Shown here: piece after piece, positions 44,550 to 54,431 of the stretch
Position numbering within the stretch: position 1 is the stretch's first letter
How the letters are laid out: the number at the start of each line of letters is the position of its first letter
Source: Hyphomicrobiales bacterium
Lineage (GTDB): Bacteria > Pseudomonadota > Alphaproteobacteria > Rhizobiales > Rhizobiaceae
Direction: 5' to 3'
Length of the DNA stretch: 60,671 bases
Assembly: GCA_002400845.2 (NCBI GenBank)
Contig: NVRK02000038.1
Coordinates: 1 to 60,671 of the forward strand
Made by a program: the position numbers and the translations under genes
Notes under the pieces: generated by a model
The model's database searches: none
What the model was told of the DNA's origin: nothing
What the model saw: only the letters and a program-made list of their open reading frames with translations

Positions 44550-45977
44550 ATGAGTAAACCAAATATTGGATTAATCGGACTTGGTACAATGGGCGGTAAC
44601 TTGGCTCTAAATATTGCGGATAATGGTTTTCCGATTGCTGTTTATAATCGTACGTTAAAAACAACACATGCATTTCATAGCAGTGCAGGCAAATTGGCAG
44701 ACAGTATTTTCCCTTGCGATACATTAGAAGGTTTTGTGAATGCAATTGAAGCTCCGCGTTCTATCATTTTGATGGTTCCTGCTGGTCCTGTTGTTGATGC
44801 ACAAATAAAAGCGCTTCGTCCTTTATTAGACAAAGGCGATTTAATTATTGATGCGGGTAATGCCAATTATCACGACACAAACAGACGTGCCCTAGACGCA
44901 GAAAACAATGTCGAAAACTTTTTGGGGATAGGCGTTTCTGGCGGCGAAGAGGGCGCTCGTTTTGGTCCGTCAATCATGGGCGGTGGCCCTAAAGAATCTT
45001 GGGATATTGTTGCGCCTGTTCTTGAAGCAATTTCTGCGAAATATAACGAAACGCCATGCGCCACTTGGATGGGTGAAGGCGGTGCGGGTCACTTTGTGAA
45101 AATGGTTCACAACGGCATTGAATATGCAGACATGCAAATGATCGCAGAAGCCTATGGTATTATGCGCGATGGTTTGGGCATGAAGGCACCTGAGATTTCG
45201 GATGTTTTTGCAAAATGGAATGAAGGCCCGTTAAAATCATATCTAATCGAAATTTCTGCGGAAGTCTCGAAAGTGATTGATGAAAAAGCTGGCGTTCCGA
45301 TTTTGGATGTTATTCTTGATCGCGCGGGTCAAAAAGGAACAGGGCGCTGGACAGCGATTGAAGCCTTGCATTTAGGGTCTCCAATCACTGCGATTGATGC
45401 CGCTGTTGCGGCGCGTAACTTGTCGTCTCGTTTAGATGAGCGCGCAGTTGGTCAAGATATTTTTGGCCCAGCGCCACAAGCGGTTGATCCCGATCATATG
45501 AAAATAGACATGCTGGAAAAAGCGCTGCTGGCTGGTAAAGTTGCTTGCTATGCGCAAGGCTTTGATATGTTAGCGGCAGCTTCTACTGAGTATAAATGGA
45601 ACCTTCCAATGCCTGATACGGCTAAAGTTTGGCGTGAAGGATGTATCATTCGTTCTACCATGTTGAACGATATGGCAGAGGCGCTAACTGCGAACCCTGA
45701 TGTGAACTTAATGTTCTCGCCATTTTTTGCGAAAATTATGAAGGATACAAATTTTGGATTGCGCAAAGTTGTGGGGTATGCCGCAACCGCTGGCCATCCT
45801 GTTCCTGCCCTTGCTGCTGGTCTGGCTTATTTTGATATGATGCGCACAAAGCGCTCTACTGCGAATATGATCCAAGCACAGCGTGATTTCTTTGGCGCGC
45901 ATTCATTTGAACGCCTTGGTGAAGAGGGCGCTCATCACGGACCTTGGGCTGGTACTGGTTCAAGTACTGATACTTAA
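44550..45977 (+). CDS. gnd: 6-phosphogluconate dehydrogenase, decarboxylating
   Basis: A 475-residue enzyme that converts 6-phosphogluconate to ribulose 5-phosphate and CO2. It has GLIGLGTMGGNLALNIADNG, the active-site GVSGGEEGARFGPSIM and catalytic VKMVHNGIEYADMQMI with Lys and Asn. The length fits the long form. The ATG at 44550 gives MSKPN; an ATG nine bases upstream is possible. It completes the route from idonate and gluconate. Confidence 0.95.
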   Translation: MSKPNIGLIGLGTMGGNLALNIADNGFPIAVYNRTLKTTHAFHSSAGKLADSIFPCDTLEGFVNAIEAPRSIILMVPAGPVVDAQIKALRPLLDKGDLIIDAGNANYHDTNRRALDAENNVENFLGIGVSGGEEGARFGPSIMGGGPKESWDIVAPVLEAISAKYNETPCATWMGEGGAGHFVKMVHNGIEYADMQMIAEAYGIMRDGLGMKAPEISDVFAKWNEGPLKSYLIEISAEVSKVIDEKAGVPILDVILDRAGQKGTGRWTAIEALHLGSPITAIDAAVAARNLSSRLDERAVGQDIFGPAPQAVDPDHMKIDMLEKALLAGKVACYAQGFDMLAAASTEYKWNLPMPDTAKVWREGCIIRSTMLNDMAEALTANPDVNLMFSPFFAKIMKDTNFGLRKVVGYAATAGHPVPALAAGLAYFDMMRTKRSTANMIQAQRDFFGAHSFERLGEEGAHHGPWAGTGSSTDT

Positions 45978-45990
45978 TCGCTGATGTATT

Positions 45991-46029
45991 TTACAGATGG
46001 GTGCAATTGGTTTTGCACCTGTCATTTTT
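45991..46029 (+). terminator. Hairpin terminator after gnd
   Basis: GGTGCAA and TTGCACC around TTGGTT form the stem, extended by outer ACAG and CTGT bases, then TCATTTTTC. It lies about 15-50 bases past the gnd stop. Confidence 0.75.
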
Positions 46030-46058
46030 CTATTACCTAATTTCAAGTGGAGTTTTTT

Positions 46059-46934
46059 ATGAGTAAACCTAATGTTGCATTTCTTGGTACTGGGCTTATG
46101 GGCTCGCATATGGCGAGAAATATTTTAAAAGCTGGTTTTCCATTAAAAGCTTGGAACCGCACTAGAGCAAAAGCAGAAGCATTGACTAAAGATGGCGCAA
46201 CTGTTTGCGACACAGCGGTGCAAGCCGTTAAAGATGCTGATTTTGTCATCACAATGTTAAGCGATGGCCCAACGGTTAAGACCCTTATGATTGATGACAA
46301 TCTAATTGGCCAAATGAAAAAAAATGCTGTCTTTATTGATATGAGTTCTATTCGCCCCAATGAAGCGCGTGAACATGCAGAAGTGCTTGTTAAAAGTGAT
46401 CTTCGAATTTTGGATGCACCAGTTTCGGGTGGCACAAAGGGCGCAGAAAATGCAGAACTTGCTATTATGGCAGGGGGGGATGAAGCGACCTTTAAAGATG
46501 CATTTAGTGTTTTAGAAGCAATGGGCAGGCCAGTGCGTGTTGGGAATGCTGGCACAGGCCAATTATCAAAGCTTGCGAACCAAGCAATTGTTGCTGTTAC
46601 GATTGGCGTTGTTGCCGAAGCGATGTTCTTAGCTGAAAAAGGCGGCGCTGACCCTGCCGCGATAAGGCAAGCTTTAAAAGGTGGTTTTGCCGACAGTATT
46701 CCTTTGCAACAACATGGTGAGCGTATGACCACTGGTAATTTTGTTCCAGGTGGTCCATCTAAGTTTCAATTAAAAGATTTAAACAGTGTTTTGGAAGAGG
46801 CTAAGACCTATGGTTTGAAATTGCCGCTAACCGAACAGATTACAGAACGCTTTAAGCACTTCTGTGACAATATGGACGGTGGTGATAAAGACCATTCAGG
46901 TATTTATCTTGAATTACTAGAACAAAATTCTTGA
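46059..46934 (+). CDS. NAD(P)-dependent beta-hydroxyacid dehydrogenase
   Basis: A 291-residue member of the 3-hydroxyisobutyrate dehydrogenase family. It has GTGLMGSHMARN, the DAPVSGGTKGAEN loop and the catalytic Lys in GTGQLSKLANQAI. It is distinct from the enzyme at 40992-41891, though both belong to the same family. The ATG at 46059 has a GGAG site six bases upstream. It follows gnd after a terminator, so it may have its own promoter. The substrate is unknown. Confidence 0.88.
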   Translation: MSKPNVAFLGTGLMGSHMARNILKAGFPLKAWNRTRAKAEALTKDGATVCDTAVQAVKDADFVITMLSDGPTVKTLMIDDNLIGQMKKNAVFIDMSSIRPNEAREHAEVLVKSDLRILDAPVSGGTKGAENAELAIMAGGDEATFKDAFSVLEAMGRPVRVGNAGTGQLSKLANQAIVAVTIGVVAEAMFLAEKGGADPAAIRQALKGGFADSIPLQQHGERMTTGNFVPGGPSKFQLKDLNSVLEEAKTYGLKLPLTEQITERFKHFCDNMDGGDKDHSGIYLELLEQNS

Positions 46935-46966
46935 ATCAATTGAATCACTTATAAAAGGTTTTTAAT

Positions 46967-48121
46967 ATGTCTGCAGCCAGCTCTTCACAAGGTCCAGCCC
47001 CAAGCAAAGAGCAAGTCTTAGAAGCCCTTAGAAATATAAAGGCTCCTGAGCAAAATACTAATATTGTCGATCAGGGGATTGTGTCTGAAATTTTCATTGC
47101 CGATGGTAAGGTAATGTTTTCTTTGGCGGTGCCTGCGAATGATGCTAAATCTTTTGAGCCATTTCGTGCAAAAATAGAAGATTTTGTGTCACAAATGAAT
47201 GGCGTTAAATCTGCAATGGTTGCATTAACCGCAGATAAAAAATCTGGTTCTGCTGTTCCAACTAGAAAGCCTCAATCTAAAGGCGGCTCTAAAAGTGGTG
47301 CTGTAAAATCAAAAACAAATATTCCAGGTGTTAAATCTATTATTGCGGTTGCCTCTGGCAAGGGCGGTGTTGGTAAATCTACAACAAGTGTAAACCTTGC
47401 TTTGGCAATGGTGGCTAATGGTTTGCGCGTTGGTATTTTGGACGCTGATATTTATGGCCCCTCTATGCCTCGTCTTTTGGGCATTACAGACAAACCTGAA
47501 ACAATTGGCGATGGTAAAATTTTGCGCCCCTTAGAAGCGTTTGGCGTAAAAGTGATGTCGATTGGCTTTTTGGTTGCCGAAGACAGTGCCATGATTTGGC
47601 GTGGCCCTATGGTTATTTCAGCGCTTACTCAAATGCTTCGCCAAGTGGCGTGGGGCGAGCTTGATGCATTAATCGTTGATATGCCTCCTGGTACTGGCGA
47701 TGCACAACTTACAATGGCGCAACAAGTGCCTTTGGCTGGCACTGTGATTGTTTCTACACCGCAAGATTTGGCGCTGATTGATGCGCGAAAAGGCATTAAC
47801 ATGTTTAACCGTGTTGAAGTGCCTATTTTGGGTATTGTCGAAAATATGAGTTTCTTCGTTTGTCCTAAATGCGGCGAACAGCATGATATATTTGGCAATG
47901 GTGGCGCTGAAAAAGAAGCGATTAAAATTGGGGTTCCATTTTTGGGCGCTGTGCCATTGCATATGGACATTCGTGAAACTTCAGATGCTGGTACACCAAT
48001 CGTTATAAAAGAACCAGATGGCGAACATGCTAAAATCTATCGTGAAATAGCCAAACAAGTTTGGCAAAAAAGCGAAGAAGTAAGTGGCTCTTTAGAAGGC
48101 CCTAGCATCGTTTTTGAGTAG
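46967..48121 (+). CDS. apbC: Mrp/NBP35-family iron-sulfur carrier ATPase
   Basis: A 384-residue protein. Residues 10-90 form a MIP18/DUF59-like domain, a low-complexity Ser/Lys linker follows, then the P-loop ATPase with ASGKGGVGKSTTSVN, MPPGTGDAQLTMAQ and the C-terminal CPKCG motif whose Cys pair binds a bridging [4Fe-4S] cluster. It would assemble or carry Fe-S clusters. It lies 32 bases after the dehydrogenase gene. Confidence 0.95.
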   Translation: MSAASSSQGPAPSKEQVLEALRNIKAPEQNTNIVDQGIVSEIFIADGKVMFSLAVPANDAKSFEPFRAKIEDFVSQMNGVKSAMVALTADKKSGSAVPTRKPQSKGGSKSGAVKSKTNIPGVKSIIAVASGKGGVGKSTTSVNLALAMVANGLRVGILDADIYGPSMPRLLGITDKPETIGDGKILRPLEAFGVKVMSIGFLVAEDSAMIWRGPMVISALTQMLRQVAWGELDALIVDMPPGTGDAQLTMAQQVPLAGTVIVSTPQDLALIDARKGINMFNRVEVPILGIVENMSFFVCPKCGEQHDIFGNGGAEKEAIKIGVPFLGAVPLHMDIRETSDAGTPIVIKEPDGEHAKIYREIAKQVWQKSEEVSGSLEGPSIVFE

Positions 48122-48140
48122 AGCTTTATTCTTCAATTAA

Positions 48141-48166
48141 TCATGCCTCTAAAAGAAGAGGCATGA
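48141..48166. terminator. Bidirectional hairpin between convergent genes
   Basis: TCATGCCTCT (48141-48150) pairs perfectly with AGAGGCATGA (48157-48166). It lies between the Mrp gene and the minus-strand flavin reductase gene and can serve both. Confidence 0.75.
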
Positions 48167-48195
48167 TATTGATGTTTTAGCAAAACGAACAATAA

Positions 48196-48738
48196 TTATT
48201 TATTCAATGATTGTAGAGCAGTTAGCAGTTTAGCGCTTAAATCTGCATTTGTAAGAATGCCCTTTTCACTGTTAAAAACATCTCCAAATGAGCCAACAGA
48301 TAGATTGCCTTTGACGTCTGCACCAAAATAATCTGACTTATCTATAAAAGCATTTAGAGTTGTTGCTCCGCCATACTCTCCAACAGATGCTGACAGGGCG
48401 ATTACTGGCTTATCTTGGAATATTTTCATATTAATGCGTGTGGCCCAATCAAAAATATTTTTGTAGGCAGTTGTGTAACTAAAGTTATGCTCTGCATATG
48501 AAACAATGATTGCGTCAGCTTTGCCGAGTTTTTCAAAAAAATCGTTTGCTAACTTGGGAATGCCATCTGAGCTTTCGCGGTCGATGCTATAAATCGGCAT
48601 TTCATAATCATTTAGATCTAGAATTTCTATTTCCGCGTCGGGCAGAATATCAGATTTTATAAGGTTGGCAGCATGTGTAACCAATTGTTTATTGATTGAT
48701 GCGGTGCTGTTACTTGCTGCAAATGCTAGAATTTTCAT
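48196..48738 (-). CDS. NADPH-dependent FMN reductase-like flavoprotein
   Basis: A 180-residue flavodoxin-fold protein. Phosphate loop ASNSTASINKQL is near the N-terminus, with IIVSYAEHNFSYTTAYKNIFDW and ALSASVGEYGGATTL following the NAD(P)H-dependent FMN reductase pattern. It probably reduces quinones, chromate or azo compounds. It is divergent from a LysR regulator, the usual layout for a regulated target. Confidence 0.85.
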   Translation of the reverse strand: MKILAFAASNSTASINKQLVTHAANLIKSDILPDAEIEILDLNDYEMPIYSIDRESSDGIPKLANDFFEKLGKADAIIVSYAEHNFSYTTAYKNIFDWATRINMKIFQDKPVIALSASVGEYGGATTLNAFIDKSDYFGADVKGNLSVGSFGDVFNSEKGILTNADLSAKLLTALQSLNK

Positions 48739-48808
48739 TTTATATCTCTATTGTTGATGCAATTGACAGATTTATGGCATGATGAAATAATGCGTCATAG
48801 ATATTTAT

Positions 48809-48827
48809 ATGCGCTGTATATGCGCAT
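48809..48827. promoter_or_regulatory. LysR-type operator between divergent genes
   Basis: ATGCGC-N7-GCGCAT is a symmetric site with the spacing of LysR boxes. It lies 30 bases before the LysR start codon and 70 before the flavin reductase start, so it suits both autoregulation and control of the reductase. Confidence 0.6.
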
Positions 48828-48856
48828 AAATGTAGCAAGTATTTTGTCAGGTGAAA

Positions 48857-49723
48857 ATGGATAATTGGAACGAAATTCGCACAGCATCTTATGTTGCAAG
48901 ATTGGGTACAATAACCGCCGCCTCTAATGCGCTGGGGGTGCATAGGGCAACGGTTACTCGGCATATAGATTTGTTGGAAGAAAGACTTGGTGCGAAGTTA
49001 TTTCATAGGCATGGGCGCGGATTTACTTCCACAGATTTAGGCAAGCAATTGTTAAGTGTTGCAGATGCTACCAACGAGCAATTTAGTCAATTGTTGAGAA
49101 AAGCCCATGGACAAGATGATGCCTTGGAAGGCGATTTAATAGTAACCTCAATAGTTGATTTGGCGCATTACGTTTTGCCAATGGTGAAAGCCTTCAATAC
49201 GATTCATCCCAAAGTAAATGTAAGATTTTTAGGAACTGATACCCTTGTGAAATTGGAATATGGGGAAGCCCATATTGCCATTAGGTCTGGCGCTAAGCCG
49301 CAAGAATTAGATAATGTAGTACAGCCATTCATAACGAGTAACATGGCGCTTTGTGCCAGTGATTCTTATGTCGAGCAATATGGCCTTCCTAAAAATGAAC
49401 ATGACTATCATTTGCACCGTTTTGTAGGTGCTGAAACTGTTTCGCCGCGCGCGCCGCATTTGAAATGGATAAATGAAAATATTCCAAAGGACGCGATTAA
49501 GTTTAAAAGCAATCAAAATACTATCTTAGTGCAGGCTGTTCTTGCTGGCATTGGGATTGGCATTTTACCTGCTGAGACATTGGATAATAATGGGCGTGCT
49601 TTAAATGTCGTGGACGTGAATTTTAGTTGGGGTTCTCAGTCTTGGATTGTAACCCATGTCGATTTGCATAGATCACATAAGGTTCAAGCGTTTTTGAATG
49701 TTATTAAAGATTTGCAAAAATAG
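48857..49723 (+). CDS. LysR-family transcriptional regulator
   Basis: A 288-residue regulator with an N-terminal helix-turn-helix (VARLGTITAASNALGVHRATV with TRHIDLLEERLGAKLFHRH) and an effector-binding domain. The ATG at 48857 has an AGGTG site; an in-frame GTG lies six bases upstream. It is divergent from a flavin reductase that it likely controls. The inducer is unknown. Confidence 0.88.
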   Translation: MDNWNEIRTASYVARLGTITAASNALGVHRATVTRHIDLLEERLGAKLFHRHGRGFTSTDLGKQLLSVADATNEQFSQLLRKAHGQDDALEGDLIVTSIVDLAHYVLPMVKAFNTIHPKVNVRFLGTDTLVKLEYGEAHIAIRSGAKPQELDNVVQPFITSNMALCASDSYVEQYGLPKNEHDYHLHRFVGAETVSPRAPHLKWINENIPKDAIKFKSNQNTILVQAVLAGIGIGILPAETLDNNGRALNVVDVNFSWGSQSWIVTHVDLHRSHKVQAFLNVIKDLQK

Positions 49724-49930
49724 GGGGTGTTATTGAAATGAGTGTCTCAAAAAAGTTACTTTCGAGTAACTCTAAAGTCTAATAACATTTGGTCTAATAA
49801 CCCAATGTTCAATAGATTTGACCGACTGTTTCCTGTTTTCTGATGAGGCCAGCATTGCTGGATAAATGCGATTCTTGATCGATTTTTTTATTTGATTTGG
49901 AAGTTGCATAGAACTCAATGGGAGGAATAC

Positions 49931-51274
49931 ATGTCAAAGATTGAATTTACACGACGTGGTATAATCAAAACTAGTGCTGCAGTTGGCGCTGGTATTGCTA
50001 TGCCTACGTTACTAACAAGCCCTGCGGCTGCTTATACGAATGAGCCAAAAGGTAAAACTGTTACGCTTGGTTTTAACGTACCGCAAACAGGTGCATATGC
50101 AGATGAGGGCGCTGATGAACTTCGCGCTTATGAGCTTGCTGTTGAACACCTAAATGGCGGCGGCGACGGCGGCATGATGAATACATTTTCATCAAAAGAG
50201 TTAAAGGGTAACGGTATCCTTGGTAAAAAAGTGGAATTCGTAACAGGTGACACTCAGACTAAATCTGATGCTGCTCGTGCTTCTGCTAAATCAATGATCG
50301 AAAAAGACAACGCAGTGATGATTACTGGTGGTTCTTCTTCGGGTGTGGCGATTGCTGTGCAAGGTCTTTGCCAAGAAGCTGGCGTTATCTTTATGGCTGG
50401 TCTTACTCACTCAAATGATACGACTGGTAAAGATAAAAAAGCGAACGGTTTCCGTCACTTCTTTAACGGTTACATGTCAGGTGCAGCGCTTGCTCCTGTG
50501 CTATTAGAAATGTATGGTCCAGACCGTACTGCTTACCACCTAACTGCCGATTATACTTGGGGTTGGACTCAGCAAGAATCTATTCAACAAGCGACTGAAG
50601 CTATTGGTTGGAAAACTGCTAAGAACGTTCTTACACCGCTAGCAACAACAGATTTCTCTTCTTATGTTGCACCTGTGTTGAACTCTGGCGCTGATGTATT
50701 GGTTCTTAACCACTACGGCGGCAACATGATTAACTCGTTGACAGCTGCTGTGCAGTTTGGTCTTCGTGCTAAAGAAGTAAATGGTAAAAACTTCGAAATC
50801 GTTGTTCCGCTATATTCTAGGCTGATGGCGAAGGGTGCTGGCGAAAACGTTAAAGGTATCTTTGGTTCAACCAACTGGCACTGGTCTCTACAAGATGAAG
50901 GCTCTAAAGCTTTTGTTAAGTCGTTCGGTAAAAAGTATGGTTTCCCACCATCACAGGCTGCACACACAGTGTATTGTCAGACATTGCTATATGCTGATGC
51001 TGCTGAACGTGCTGGTACATTCAACCCATGCGGTATTGCTGAATCACTTGAAGGCTTTAAGTTTGATGGCCTAGGCAATGGTGCAACTGAATATCGTGCT
51101 GGCGATCACCAGTGCTTTAAAGATGTATTGGTTGTGAAGGGTAAAGAGAACCCAACTTCTGAATTTGATGTTCTTGAAGTTGTTAAAGTTACGCCTCGTG
51201 CGCAGGTAGAATATCCTGTAGATCACGCAATGTTTGCCGGTGGTGAACTGGGTAAATGTAACTCAGGCGCGTAA
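49931..51274 (+). CDS. Liv/Urt-type ABC transporter, substrate-binding protein with Tat signal
   Basis: A 447-residue periplasmic protein. The N-terminus contains a twin-arginine signal, FTRRGIIKTSAAVGAG, ending SPAAA (about residue 36). The body is a type I periplasmic binding protein (TLGFNVPQTGAYADEGADE, GGSSSGVAIAVQ). It resembles urea/short-chain amide binding proteins (UrtA/FmdD-like) more than LivJ. A Tat signal is notable because most binding proteins use Sec. The start ATG has a perfect GGAGG site. Permeases and ATPases follow. Confidence 0.88.
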   Translation: MSKIEFTRRGIIKTSAAVGAGIAMPTLLTSPAAAYTNEPKGKTVTLGFNVPQTGAYADEGADELRAYELAVEHLNGGGDGGMMNTFSSKELKGNGILGKKVEFVTGDTQTKSDAARASAKSMIEKDNAVMITGGSSSGVAIAVQGLCQEAGVIFMAGLTHSNDTTGKDKKANGFRHFFNGYMSGAALAPVLLEMYGPDRTAYHLTADYTWGWTQQESIQQATEAIGWKTAKNVLTPLATTDFSSYVAPVLNSGADVLVLNHYGGNMINSLTAAVQFGLRAKEVNGKNFEIVVPLYSRLMAKGAGENVKGIFGSTNWHWSLQDEGSKAFVKSFGKKYGFPPSQAAHTVYCQTLLYADAAERAGTFNPCGIAESLEGFKFDGLGNGATEYRAGDHQCFKDVLVVKGKENPTSEFDVLEVVKVTPRAQVEYPVDHAMFAGGELGKCNSGA

Positions 51275-51288
51275 GGTCTTACTATTGT

Positions 51289-51312
51289 CGCGCTGGTGAA
51301 TTGGTCAGCGCG
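51289..51312 (+). terminator. Hairpin between binding-protein and permease genes
   Basis: CGCGCTG (51289-51295) pairs with CAGCGCG (51306-51312) around a 10-base loop, then GCTTTAAC. It is placed like the hairpin at 5318-5348 in the betaine operon and may set the ratio of binding protein to permease. Confidence 0.65.
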
Positions 51313-51414
51313 GCTTTAACATTAAAAACGAATCGAATTTTAAAGTTTAAATCCCTAACCGTGGTCTGCCTTTGGTTTGACCGTGGAGTGGTTGAATTGA
51401 CTAATGGATGAATT

Positions 51415-52461
51415 ATGGACGCGATCCTACTTCAAGTACTAAATGGCCTAGACAAAGGTAGCGCATATGCGCTTATCGCTTTGGGTTTGACGCTAATTTT
51501 TGGAACACTGGGTGTTGTTAACTTTGCCCACGGGGCATTGTTTATGATTGGTGCATTTTGCGCAGTAACACTGCAAAAAATTCTCAACATTTCAACTATT
51601 TCCCTTGATCCAACAAAAACTGATTTTTTGGGTGACCCGTTAAAAATCAAAACACCTTTGGTGGAAACTTGGTTTGGTGAAATTGCAGGGCAAGCAATCA
51701 TAGATTGGACTGTGCCGCTGGCAGTATTATTTTCCATACCCATCATGTTAGTTATTGGTTACGTCATGGAACGTGGCTTAATTCGCCACTTTTATAAACG
51801 ACCACATGCTGACCAAATTTTGGTGACATTCGGCTTGGCCATTGTTGCAGGTGAGTTGGTAAAAGCTAATTTTGGGGCCACAGAAATACAAGTGCCAGCT
51901 CCAGATCTATTGGCTGGAGTAACAGATTTAGGTGTTTATTTAGGATTTGATGTGGGCAGGGTTGCTTATCCTACTTGGCGCATAACGTTCTTTTGTTTCT
52001 CATTGGCTGTTATAGGTTCAATATTTGCTTTCCTTCAGTTTACAACATTTGGAATGGTTGTTCGTGCAGGGATGGCCGACAGAGAAACTGTGGGTTTATT
52101 GGGCATTAACATTGATAGAAAATTCACAATTATGTTTGGGATTGCCGCCGCTGTGGCAGGGGTCGCTGGTGTTATGTACACACCTATTAAACCGCCATCC
52201 TATGAACTGGGTATGCAGTTTTTGGTGATTTCCTTTGTTGTTGTTGTTGTTGGCGGAATGGGCTCGCTGGCTGGCGCTGTGCTTGCTGGGTTCATGTTGG
52301 GAATACTTGAGAGTTTCGCTTCTATGAATGAAGTTAAGTCCTTCTTTGAAATGCTTTACTTGCCTTCAATTGACCAAATTATAATTTATCTTGTTGCCAT
52401 AATTGTTCTGCTGGTTCGCCCGCGTGGACTGTTGGGTAAAGCTGGCGTGATGGAAGATTAA
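51415..52461 (+). CDS. Liv/Urt-type ABC transporter, permease LivH-like
   Basis: A 348-residue inner-membrane permease with about eight hydrophobic segments. LivH text is seen in [38 protein letters not shown] and in the late [17 protein letters not shown]. The ATG at 51415 has a GGATGAA site. The next permease starts two bases after its stop. Confidence 0.93.
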   Translation: MDAILLQVLNGLDKGSAYALIALGLTLIFGTLGVVNFAHGALFMIGAFCAVTLQKILNISTISLDPTKTDFLGDPLKIKTPLVETWFGEIAGQAIIDWTVPLAVLFSIPIMLVIGYVMERGLIRHFYKRPHADQILVTFGLAIVAGELVKANFGATEIQVPAPDLLAGVTDLGVYLGFDVGRVAYPTWRITFFCFSLAVIGSIFAFLQFTTFGMVVRAGMADRETVGLLGINIDRKFTIMFGIAAAVAGVAGVMYTPIKPPSYELGMQFLVISFVVVVVGGMGSLAGAVLAGFMLGILESFASMNEVKSFFEMLYLPSIDQIIIYLVAIIVLLVRPRGLLGKAGVMED

Positions 52462-52463
52462 AG

Positions 52464-53663
52464 ATGTTGAAATTAGATAAAAAAGACGCTGTTACATTTT
52501 TATTCGTCGTAGCAATTACATTGTTGGCGCCGTTTATTATGAACCCATTTCCAACGGAATCAGGGCTAGCACAATTCAATGCTGGTTATCCTGATTTGAT
52601 GCAACGATTTGTGATATTTGGTATCTTTGCAATTGGCTACAATATATTATTTGGCCTAACAGGCTATCTGTCATTCGGCCATGCCGCCTTTTTGGGTATG
52701 GGCTCTTATGCTGCGGTTTGGATGTTTAAACTGCTAACAATGAATGTTATTCCAGCGCTTATATTAAGCATTATAGTGGCTGGGCTGTTCTCACTTTTAA
52801 TTGGGTTTATCAGTTTAAGACGCTCTGGAATTTATTTCTCTATTCTTACGCTTGCATTCGCTGAAATGTCATTTCGCTTGGCTTATTCAGTACTTACTCC
52901 GCTTACCAATGGTGAAACAGGTTTGCAGATAACGTTGAAAGATCCGCGTGTATTGGACGCAATTAACACCACGGGACATCAACCTGTAACGAGTTTGTTT
53001 GGATTGGAGATGCGTAATACGGCAACGCTGGATATTGCAGGGTGGGCGTTTCAGTTTAACGTTGGTTACTATGTTAGTGCAGTGTTTATGCTAATAGCAT
53101 TTTATATTTCTATGCGAATATTTAGATCTCCATTTGGATTAATGTTACGAGCGATTAAAACCAATCAAACAAGGCTTAATTATACTGGACTTAATTCGCG
53201 TCCTTATACTTTGGCAGCGTTTGTTATTTCTGGAATGTATGCTGGCCTTGCTGGTGGTTTGTTGGCCTCAATGGATCCATTGGCTGGCGCTGAGCGCATG
53301 CAGTGGACAGCTTCTGGTGAAGTCGTGTTGATGACAATATTAGGTGGTGCTGGGACATTACTTGGTCCTGTGTTGGGTGCTGGATTTATTAAGTATTTTG
53401 AAAATATCTTTTCTAAAATTAACGATAATATCTTGCATTCTTGGTTCTCCTTTATGCCTGAAAGTCTGGAAACATTCTTTACAACTATTATCCATCCATT
53501 TGTTGGTAAGGGCTGGCACTTAACTTTGGGCTTAATGTTCATGCTTATTGTTACATTCTTACCGGGTGGTCTTGTGGATGGTGGAACGCGAATATGGAAT
53601 CGTATTCGTAAGAACAAAAAATCTAGCAGCTCAGCTGCTTCTTCAACCGAACCAGTAGAATAG
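52464..53663 (+). CDS. Liv/Urt-type ABC transporter, permease LivM-like
   Basis: A 399-residue inner-membrane permease with about ten hydrophobic segments. Typical are [28 protein letters not shown], the docking segment [18 protein letters not shown] and [15 protein letters not shown] charged Ser-rich tail ends the protein. It pairs with the LivH-like permease upstream. Confidence 0.93.
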   Translation: MLKLDKKDAVTFLFVVAITLLAPFIMNPFPTESGLAQFNAGYPDLMQRFVIFGIFAIGYNILFGLTGYLSFGHAAFLGMGSYAAVWMFKLLTMNVIPALILSIIVAGLFSLLIGFISLRRSGIYFSILTLAFAEMSFRLAYSVLTPLTNGETGLQITLKDPRVLDAINTTGHQPVTSLFGLEMRNTATLDIAGWAFQFNVGYYVSAVFMLIAFYISMRIFRSPFGLMLRAIKTNQTRLNYTGLNSRPYTLAAFVISGMYAGLAGGLLASMDPLAGAERMQWTASGEVVLMTILGGAGTLLGPVLGAGFIKYFENIFSKINDNILHSWFSFMPESLETFFTTIIHPFVGKGWHLTLGLMFMLIVTFLPGGLVDGGTRIWNRIRKNKKSSSSAASSTEPVE

Positions 53664-53675
53664 GGATTTAGCTTT

Positions 53676-54431
53676 ATGGGAATTTTTGAAGTTAAAAACG
53701 TTAGTAAGCGGTTTGGTGGATTACAGGCGCTTGATAATGTAAATTTGAGCATTGAAGAGGGAACAATTCATGCGATTATCGGCCCCAATGGGGCTGGTAA
53801 ATCGACCTTGCTGAATTGTTTTGTTGGGAAATTAATGCCTGATACTGGAACGGTTGAATTTATGGGCAAATCGCTGCTTGGTAAAAAACCACACCAAATC
53901 AATCAAATGGGCGTGAGCCGAGTTTTTCAAACGCCAGAAATTTTCTCTGATTTATCTGTTTTTGAAAATGTCTTAATTCCATGTTTTGCAAAACGAGATG
54001 GCTCTTTTGAATTGAATGCTTTTGGCTCCGTTAAGGGGCAAAAGGATATGATTGAAAAGGCTGAACAAATGCTAATTGACGTAGATATGATTGATAAACG
54101 TAATGATATGGCATCTGCTATGTCTCGTGGTGATAAGCGCCGTTTAGAAATGGCGATGTGTTTGGCACAAGACCCTAAATTGCTTTTATTAGATGAGCCG
54201 ACTGCTGGTATGGCACGCGCTGATACAAATAACACGATTGACCTGCTTAAAGAAATTCAAGAAGCGCGTGGTATTACCATGGCGATTATTGAGCACGACA
54301 TGCATGTTGTATTTTCACTTGCTGAAAAGATAACTGTGTTAGCGCAAGGAACACCAATTGTAGAAGATGTTCCAGAAAATATTAAAGGGCACCCTAAGGT
54401 GCAAGAAGCTTATTTGGGGACCGCTAACTAA
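53676..54431 (+). CDS. Liv/Urt-type ABC transporter, ATP-binding protein LivG-like
   Basis: A 251-residue ABC ATPase. Walker A is IGPNGAGKSTLLN, Walker B LLLLDEPTAGMARAD, and the switch His is in IIEHDMH. The signature motif is unusual: MSRGDKRRLEMAMCL in place of LSGGQ, a change also seen in urea-type UrtD relatives. The gene stop TAA overlaps the next ATG by one base. Confidence 0.92.
   Translation: MGIFEVKNVSKRFGGLQALDNVNLSIEEGTIHAIIGPNGAGKSTLLNCFVGKLMPDTGTVEFMGKSLLGKKPHQINQMGVSRVFQTPEIFSDLSVFENVLIPCFAKRDGSFELNAFGSVKGQKDMIEKAEQMLIDVDMIDKRNDMASAMSRGDKRRLEMAMCLAQDPKLLLLDEPTAGMARADTNNTIDLLKEIQEARGITMAIIEHDMHVVFSLAEKITVLAQGTPIVEDVPENIKGHPKVQEAYLGTAN

Noticed and set aside
46043-46732. 229-residue minus-strand frame opposite the second beta-hydroxyacid dehydrogenase
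   Set aside because: Shadow frame with an amino-acid mix typical of antisense translation; the plus-strand gene is clear.
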